Of a stretch of 64,000 nucleotides of DNA, positions 58,625-64,000 are shown one piece after another; positions within the stretch are counted from its first letter, which is position 1; every line of letters begins with the position of its first letter. The stretch is from NCBI RefSeq assembly GCF_003253745.1, contig NZ_MZXV01000085.1, positions 303,367 through 367,366 of the forward strand, read 5' to 3'. The translations under genes were made by a program, and so were the position numbers. This stretch comes from Mesorhizobium kowhaii (GTDB lineage: Bacteria; Pseudomonadota; Alphaproteobacteria; Rhizobiales; Rhizobiaceae). The notes beneath the pieces are model-generated. The model saw nothing but the letters and a program-made list of their open reading frames with translations. It was not told the origin of the DNA and did not search any database.

Positions 58625-59008
58625 TTGCCGCAAGACACCGATCGCAACCCTGCCGAGCCGGGGCTGTTCGCCTTGGCGGCCGCTGCAAGCCTTTCGTCGT
58701 CGCAACACAGCACCGCGCCTGTCTTCGACTGCCAGAGCTGCGGCGCCTGCTGTTCCTATTCGGCGGAGTGGCCGCGCTTTTCCACCGAGGAAGACGCGCA
58801 GCTCGACCGCATCCCGGAAAAATATGTGGCGGCCAACTTGTCCGGCATGCGCTGCGAGGGCGTGCGCTGCTCGGCCCTCTCCGGCGAGATCGGCAAGTCG
58901 ACCGCTTGCGGCATCTATGAAGTCCGCCCGGATGTCTGCCGCGCCTGCATGCCTGGCGACGACGATTGCCTGATGGCGCGCCGGGCGCACGGATTGCCGA
59001 CCTCTTAA
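58625..59008 (+). CDS. YkgJ family cysteine cluster protein
   Basis: A 127-residue protein. CQSCGACCSYSAEWPRF, GMRCEGVRCSALSG, CGIYEVRPDVCRACMPGDDDC is the CxxCxxCC-type cluster of the YkgJ/FliB-like zinc or iron-sulfur family. The most likely start is TTG at 58625, four bases after the previous stop, with AAGAAG upstream; no ATG lies between it and the domain. Function unknown. Confidence 0.78.
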   Translation: MPQDTDRNPAEPGLFALAAAASLSSSQHSTAPVFDCQSCGACCSYSAEWPRFSTEEDAQLDRIPEKYVAANLSGMRCEGVRCSALSGEIGKSTACGIYEVRPDVCRACMPGDDDCLMARRAHGLPTS

Positions 59009-59145
59009 AGTCCTTGTTTTGCGCTTGTCGCCCAAAACCGCTGCGCACTTTTGCGCGACATGCAGTGGCAACGACTGCCGGCGGCTTGTGCGCATCCTCC
59101 TTGCTGGCTACGCTGCGACAGGGCAAGGCGCCGGAGGAAACCATC

Positions 59146-59757
59146 GTGAGCATCGAATTTCTGTTGACGTCGCTGATCGTCGTGGCTTCGCCCGGCACCG
59201 GCGTTCTCTACACGCTGAGCGCCGGCCTTTCGCGCGGCGCGCGCGCCAGCATCATCGCCGCCTTCGGCTGTACGCTCGGCATCATTCCGCACATGGCGGC
59301 CGCCATTACCGGCCTTGCGGCGCTGCTGCACACCAGCGCTGTTGCCTTCGAAACGCTGAAATATCTCGGCGTCGCCTATCTGCTCTACATGGCCTGGAAC
59401 ACGCTGAAGGAGAAGGGTGGCCTGAGCGTCGAGCAGGATGTGACGCCGCGCTCGGCCGGCAAGGTGATTGCCACCGGCATCCTCGTCAACGTGCTCAATC
59501 CGAAACTGTCGATCTTCTTCTTCGCCTTCCTGCCGCAATTCGTCAGCACCACCGAGCCCAATGCGCTGTCGAAGATGCTTGAGCTCAGCTCCGTCTTCAT
59601 GCTTTTGACTTTCGTGGTTTTCGTCGGCTATGGCGTCTTCGCCGCCTCGATCCGGAGTCATGTCGTGTCGCGGCCGATGGTGCTGACCTGGATGCGCCGG
59701 ACCTTCGCCGGCGCCTTCGTCATGCTCGGTGCAAAGCTGGCGTTGGCTGACCGGTAG
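59146..59757 (+). CDS. LysE family translocator
   Basis: A 203-residue membrane protein with six helices. VASPGTGVLYTLSAGLSRGARAS is the LysE/RhtB signature, followed by NPKLSIFFFAFLPQFV. The family exports amino acids or related metabolites. Start GTG at 59146 with CGGAGGAAA before it. Substrate not predictable. Converges on the SnoaL-like gene. Confidence 0.88.
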   Translation: MSIEFLLTSLIVVASPGTGVLYTLSAGLSRGARASIIAAFGCTLGIIPHMAAAITGLAALLHTSAVAFETLKYLGVAYLLYMAWNTLKEKGGLSVEQDVTPRSAGKVIATGILVNVLNPKLSIFFFAFLPQFVSTTEPNALSKMLELSSVFMLLTFVVFVGYGVFAASIRSHVVSRPMVLTWMRRTFAGAFVMLGAKLALADR

Positions 59758-59777
59758 CGGCGACCGGGCGAGGCCGA

Positions 59778-60164
59778 CTATCCCTTGACGTATCCCATCG
59801 CTTCGATGATCAGCCCGTCCTCGACGCGCATCAGATTGACGCCGCGGATGGAGTTGCCGTCGGCGAGCCAGTAGCGCCAACGGATCGTCGCCCGTTCGCC
59901 CGCAACGAATGTCTCCTCAAGGTCGAATCGCGTACCGGGCTGGGTGGCGATCGCCGACCACAGCTGGACGCATGCCGCCCGGCCGGCATGACGGGCGCCG
60001 TCCGGTGCCGGGACGGTGTTTTCGATCACGCAGTGCTCGGCGACCAGGCCGGGCAGTGCCGACGGATCGTGCAGCTGGAACACGTCGTTGAAGCGCTGCA
60101 TGATTTCGGCTGTGCGCCTGGAGTGTTCGTCCGGATGAAGCGTCACGGTGCTGTCCTGTTTCAT
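59778..60164 (-). CDS. SnoaL-like / NTF2-fold protein
   Basis: A 128-residue protein of the SnoaL-like group. RFNDVFQLHDPSALPGLVAEHCVIENTVP and RWRYWLADGNSIRGVNLMRVEDGLIIEAMGYV fit the ester-cyclase-like fold. Start MKQDSTV at 60164; MKSGDE six residues earlier would overlap the osmC stop. Probably co-transcribed with the OsmC and MDR genes upstream. Confidence 0.75.
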   Translation of the reverse strand: MKQDSTVTLHPDEHSRRTAEIMQRFNDVFQLHDPSALPGLVAEHCVIENTVPAPDGARHAGRAACVQLWSAIATQPGTRFDLEETFVAGERATIRWRYWLADGNSIRGVNLMRVEDGLIIEAMGYVKG

Positions 60165-60178
60165 CTCATCTCCTGATT

Positions 60179-60628
60179 TCATTGTTGCGTGGTGGCGGCC
60201 GCGATGAGCCCGGCTTTGAGCGTGATGGTTGCCACGCCGGCCAGGGCGCGCGAGACAAGGCATGTCGCTTTCGCCGTCTCTGCAAGGGTCTGGAATTCAT
60301 CCGGGGCAAGGCCCGGAATCTCGGCTTGCGTCTCGATTTCGATGCGGATGATCGTCGGCCCGGCAGCGCCTGCGCCGAGATGCACCTTGGCGATGGTGCT
60401 GATGTTTGTCGGGATGTGATTGGCTCCGCCCAGTATGGCACTCAAGGCCATCGAGAAGCAGCCGGCATGTGCTGCCGCAATCAGTTCCTCCGGATTCGTG
60501 CCCGGACCGTTTTCGAAACGCGACGGGAAGGAATAGGCGCCTTCGAACACGCCGCTGCCGAGCCGTAGCCGGCCCGAACCTTCCTTCAACGTGCCTTGCC
60601 ACTCGGCCGAGGCTTCACGAATTGTCAT
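60179..60628 (-). CDS. OsmC/Ohr family peroxidase
   Basis: A 149-residue OsmC-like protein that reduces organic peroxides with two cysteines. NPEELIAAAHAGCFSMALSAIL carries the first cysteine and ETAKATCLVSRALAGVATI the second. The layout is that of the OsmC subgroup. Second gene of a minus-strand set MDR-OsmC-SnoaL that looks like an electrophile or peroxide defence unit. Confidence 0.88.
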   Translation of the reverse strand: MTIREASAEWQGTLKEGSGRLRLGSGVFEGAYSFPSRFENGPGTNPEELIAAAHAGCFSMALSAILGGANHIPTNISTIAKVHLGAGAAGPTIIRIEIETQAEIPGLAPDEFQTLAETAKATCLVSRALAGVATITLKAGLIAAATTQQ

Positions 60629-60663
60629 TGTCTGCTCTCCGTTGATTGCGAGAAATGGATGGG

Positions 60664-61674
60664 TCAGGCGCCGTCGACGACCACTTTCCCGAAGACGTCG
60701 CCCTGCTGGAAATAGCGGTACGCATCGCCGGCTTCGGTGAAGGCAAAGACCTTGTCGATGACGGGCCGCAGTCGGTGCTGTGAGACAGCGCGCAGCATGG
60801 CTTCGAGATTGGTCCGGCTGCCGACGAAAAGTCGGCTGATGGTGGCTAGGCTGCGCTGGTAGAGCGCCGCCGGCATCTCGATCGACCTGCCTTGCGGGTC
60901 CTGCAGCGTCAGCAGCACGATGTGCCCGTAGAGTGTGCTGGCGATCAGCGACTGCGCGAATGTCGCCGGGCCACCGGTTTCGACGACGAGGTCGATGCCG
61001 CCGGTCTGGTCGCGGACAGTCGCCCCCCATTCGGGCATCTCCGATGTCGAGATCACAAGGTCGGCGCCCAGCGCCCGCAGCCTGTCGGCCTTCTCGCCAC
61101 GCGAGGTGACGGCGACGACGCGGCAGCCGAGCAGTTTGGCGAACTGCAGCGCAAACAGCGAGACGCCGCCCGAGCCGATGACCAGAACCCATTGGCCAGG
61201 CTTAGGAATTCCGGCGCCCGTCACCGCGTTCCAGGCGGTCACGCCGGCGCAGGTCAGCGTTGCCGCCTCATGCCAGTCAAGATGATCCGGCAAGCGTACC
61301 GCCCATTGTTCGTCGAGAACGGCATATTCGGCCAGCATGCCGTCCAGCGTGCAGCCGAGCTGGTCGATGAGCCCGGCATTGATGCGGCCGTCGATCCAGC
61401 GGGCGAAATAGCTGCCGGTCACGCGATCGCCAACGGCAAAGCGGGTGACGGCATCGCCGATGGCGACAATCTCGCCAGCCCCGTCGCTCAGCGGAACGAC
61501 GCCCTGGCGCGGCGTGAGCGGATAGGTGCCGTTGAGGATCATCGTGTCGCGCCGGTTGAGCGAGGTGGCGTGAACGCGCATCAAGATCTCATGCGGTTTC
61601 GGCTCAGTTTGAGCCTCGTCGCGCATCACCAGGCATTCGGTCCCGCCGGACCCCTCAAGACGATAGGCGTGCAT
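60664..61674 (-). CDS. MDR-family alcohol dehydrogenase-like enzyme
   Basis: A 336-residue medium-chain dehydrogenase/reductase. ATSLNRRDTMILNGTYP and PLSDGAGEIVAIGDAV form the GroES-like part; VLVIGSGGVSLFALQFAKLLG is the cofactor motif. Typical zinc-ligand cysteines are missing, placing it near the quinone-reductase-like group. First gene of the set with OsmC, divergent from a TetR regulator with an operator between them. Confidence 0.86.
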   Translation of the reverse strand: MHAYRLEGSGGTECLVMRDEAQTEPKPHEILMRVHATSLNRRDTMILNGTYPLTPRQGVVPLSDGAGEIVAIGDAVTRFAVGDRVTGSYFARWIDGRINAGLIDQLGCTLDGMLAEYAVLDEQWAVRLPDHLDWHEAATLTCAGVTAWNAVTGAGIPKPGQWVLVIGSGGVSLFALQFAKLLGCRVVAVTSRGEKADRLRALGADLVISTSEMPEWGATVRDQTGGIDLVVETGGPATFAQSLIASTLYGHIVLLTLQDPQGRSIEMPAALYQRSLATISRLFVGSRTNLEAMLRAVSQHRLRPVIDKVFAFTEAGDAYRYFQQGDVFGKVVVDGA

Positions 61675-61689
61675 GTCGGCTTCCCCTGT

Positions 61690-61713
61690 AATATGTAGAC
61701 TGATCTACATATT
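61690..61713. promoter_or_regulatory. Probable TetR operator
   Basis: AATATGTAGA and TCTACATATT form a 10-bp perfect inverted repeat around CTGA. A weaker related copy (TATGTAGACCGATTGTCATA) follows at 61713-61732. It lies in the gap between the MDR gene and tetR. Confidence 0.72.
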
Positions 61714-61775
61714 ATGTAGACCGATTGTCATATTCGATGCAAGGCCTATAATGATTGCTGCTGACAGAGGTTGAC

Positions 61776-62384
61776 ATGGCGAACGACACCCGCACCCGCA
61801 TACTCGAGACGACGGCGCTGCTGCTCAGGCAGCGCGGCTATCACGGCACCTCGCTCAACGACATATTGAGCGCCAGCGGCGCGCCGCGCGGCTCGCTCTA
61901 CTTCCATTTCCCCGGCGGCAAGGACCAACTGGTCATCGAGGTGACGCGTGATAGCGTCGACAAGGTGACGCAAAGGTTGGGCGAGGCACTGACCGCCGAG
62001 CGGAATCCGGCGGTGGCCGTCCACCATATCTACCAGGCGGTCGGACACATGCTCGAGGAGAACCAATTCACGCTCGGCTGCCCGATCGCACCCGTGGTGC
62101 TGGATTCACCGACCGACGTGCCGGAGCTGGCCGAATTGTGCCGGTCGGCCTTCGAGCAATGGATCGGCCTTCTGCAACAGGCTTTCGTTAGGGCAGGGGT
62201 GCCCGAGCGCCGCGCGCATGCTCTGGCGCTGCTGGTCGAATCGTCGCTGGAAGGGCTGATGGTGATCGCGCGCGCCACCCGCGACCGCGCCCCGTTACGG
62301 GCGGTCGCCGACGAAGTCGCGGCATTGATTGAAGGCGCGGTGCTTGCCGGCGAGGTGCGGCAACGCGCGGATGCCGCCGTCTGA
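61776..62384 (+). CDS. TetR family regulator
   Basis: A 202-residue TetR regulator. HTH at TSLNDILSASGAPRGSLYFHFPGGKDQL near residues 26-53; the C-terminal domain contains GCPIAPVVLDSPTDVPEL, a TetR_C_11-type segment. ATG at 61776 lies 62 bases after the palindrome. It is divergent from the MDR-OsmC-SnoaL set, its likely target. It converges on groEL with a shared terminator. Confidence 0.88.
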   Translation: MANDTRTRILETTALLLRQRGYHGTSLNDILSASGAPRGSLYFHFPGGKDQLVIEVTRDSVDKVTQRLGEALTAERNPAVAVHHIYQAVGHMLEENQFTLGCPIAPVVLDSPTDVPELAELCRSAFEQWIGLLQQAFVRAGVPERRAHALALLVESSLEGLMVIARATRDRAPLRAVADEVAALIEGAVLAGEVRQRADAAV

Positions 62385-62397
62385 GGACCGCCAAATA

Positions 62398-62422
62398 GGA
62401 AGGGCGCCTTTCGGCGCCCTTC
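62398..62422. terminator. Intrinsic terminator of groEL
   Basis: GGAAGGGCGCC and GGCGCCCTTCC form an 11-bp perfect stem with a TTTC loop, 26 bases past the groEL stop and 14 past the tetR stop. T-tracts are weak, but stem strength is high. Confidence 0.7.
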
Positions 62423-62447
62423 CGTAAGCTTAGCCAGATTGGCTGGA

Positions 62448-64000
<1,553 letters not shown>

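Overview
The window looks like chromosome of a rhizobial alphaproteobacterium, most likely Mesorhizobium or a close relative. Base composition is GC-rich. The general L-amino-acid transporter operon aapJQMP is present in rhizobial order. A groEL with the GGM-rich tail, an HdaA-type replication regulator, ppk-ppx, and two intergenic repeats of the kind scattered through Rhizobiales genomes point the same way. The genus is inferred from gene content and style, not from a database search.

Layout. 1-6.6 kb: end of an AI-2E/PerM-type transporter gene, hdaA, a quinone-oxidoreductase-like MDR enzyme, a TetR/SnoaL-like module with two matching operators, a LysR/NmrA-like divergent pair, tRNA-Pro(UGG) and a short complex I (NDUFS4-like) protein. 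6.67-25.77 kb: tRNA-Arg(UCU) followed by a 19-kb integrated element bounded by a 61-bp direct repeat. 26-37.5 kb: diguanylate cyclase, glycosyltransferase, SLC13-like permease, TetR, crotonase, a sigma factor/DUF4142/cupredoxin block, HPP-CBS protein, metC and a DUF1326/DUF2182 metal-type module. 37.9-42.3 kb: aapJQMP. 42.3-56.7 kb: TIGR02117 protein, an orphan BrnA-like protein, FAD monooxygenase, zinc-finger protein, ppk-ppx, two DoxX paralogues, fumC, SDR, NIPSNAP/TetR pair, a frameshifted secreted protein, a Tat-exported phosphoesterase, CsbD and GST. 57-64 kb: cold-shock gene with a structured downstream RNA candidate, a run of small proteins, YkgJ and LysE proteins, SnoaL/OsmC/MDR genes with a divergent TetR, and the 3' part of groEL.

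The element at 6,694-25,767 is the most unusual part. Its integrase lies at the right end. Repeated TGTCAGCA motifs at both inner ends look like integrase arm sites. From the integrase leftward, a nearly continuous minus-strand gene series with start/stop overlaps encodes small DNA-binding proteins, a replication-type protein with an iteron-like tract, a coiled-coil protein, a stand-alone M41-like metalloprotease, a Nu1-type small terminase, a DUF6441 tail-type protein, a 927-residue tape measure protein and an HNH nuclease. No large terminase, portal, capsid, tail tube, baseplate or lysis gene is visible. The left 7 kb is a cargo zone of small, mostly single genes separated by similar GC hairpins; it holds a c-type cytochrome, a stand-alone ATP-dependent DNA ligase, a repressor with paired operators and several tiny membrane proteins. 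I read this as a candidate phage satellite that carries its own small terminase and tape measure protein; a deleted prophage is the main alternative.

Regulation is unusually readable in the housekeeping part: five regulator genes (four TetR-type, one LysR-type) lie next to, and in most cases divergent from, their presumed targets, with clear inverted repeats in the intergenic DNA.
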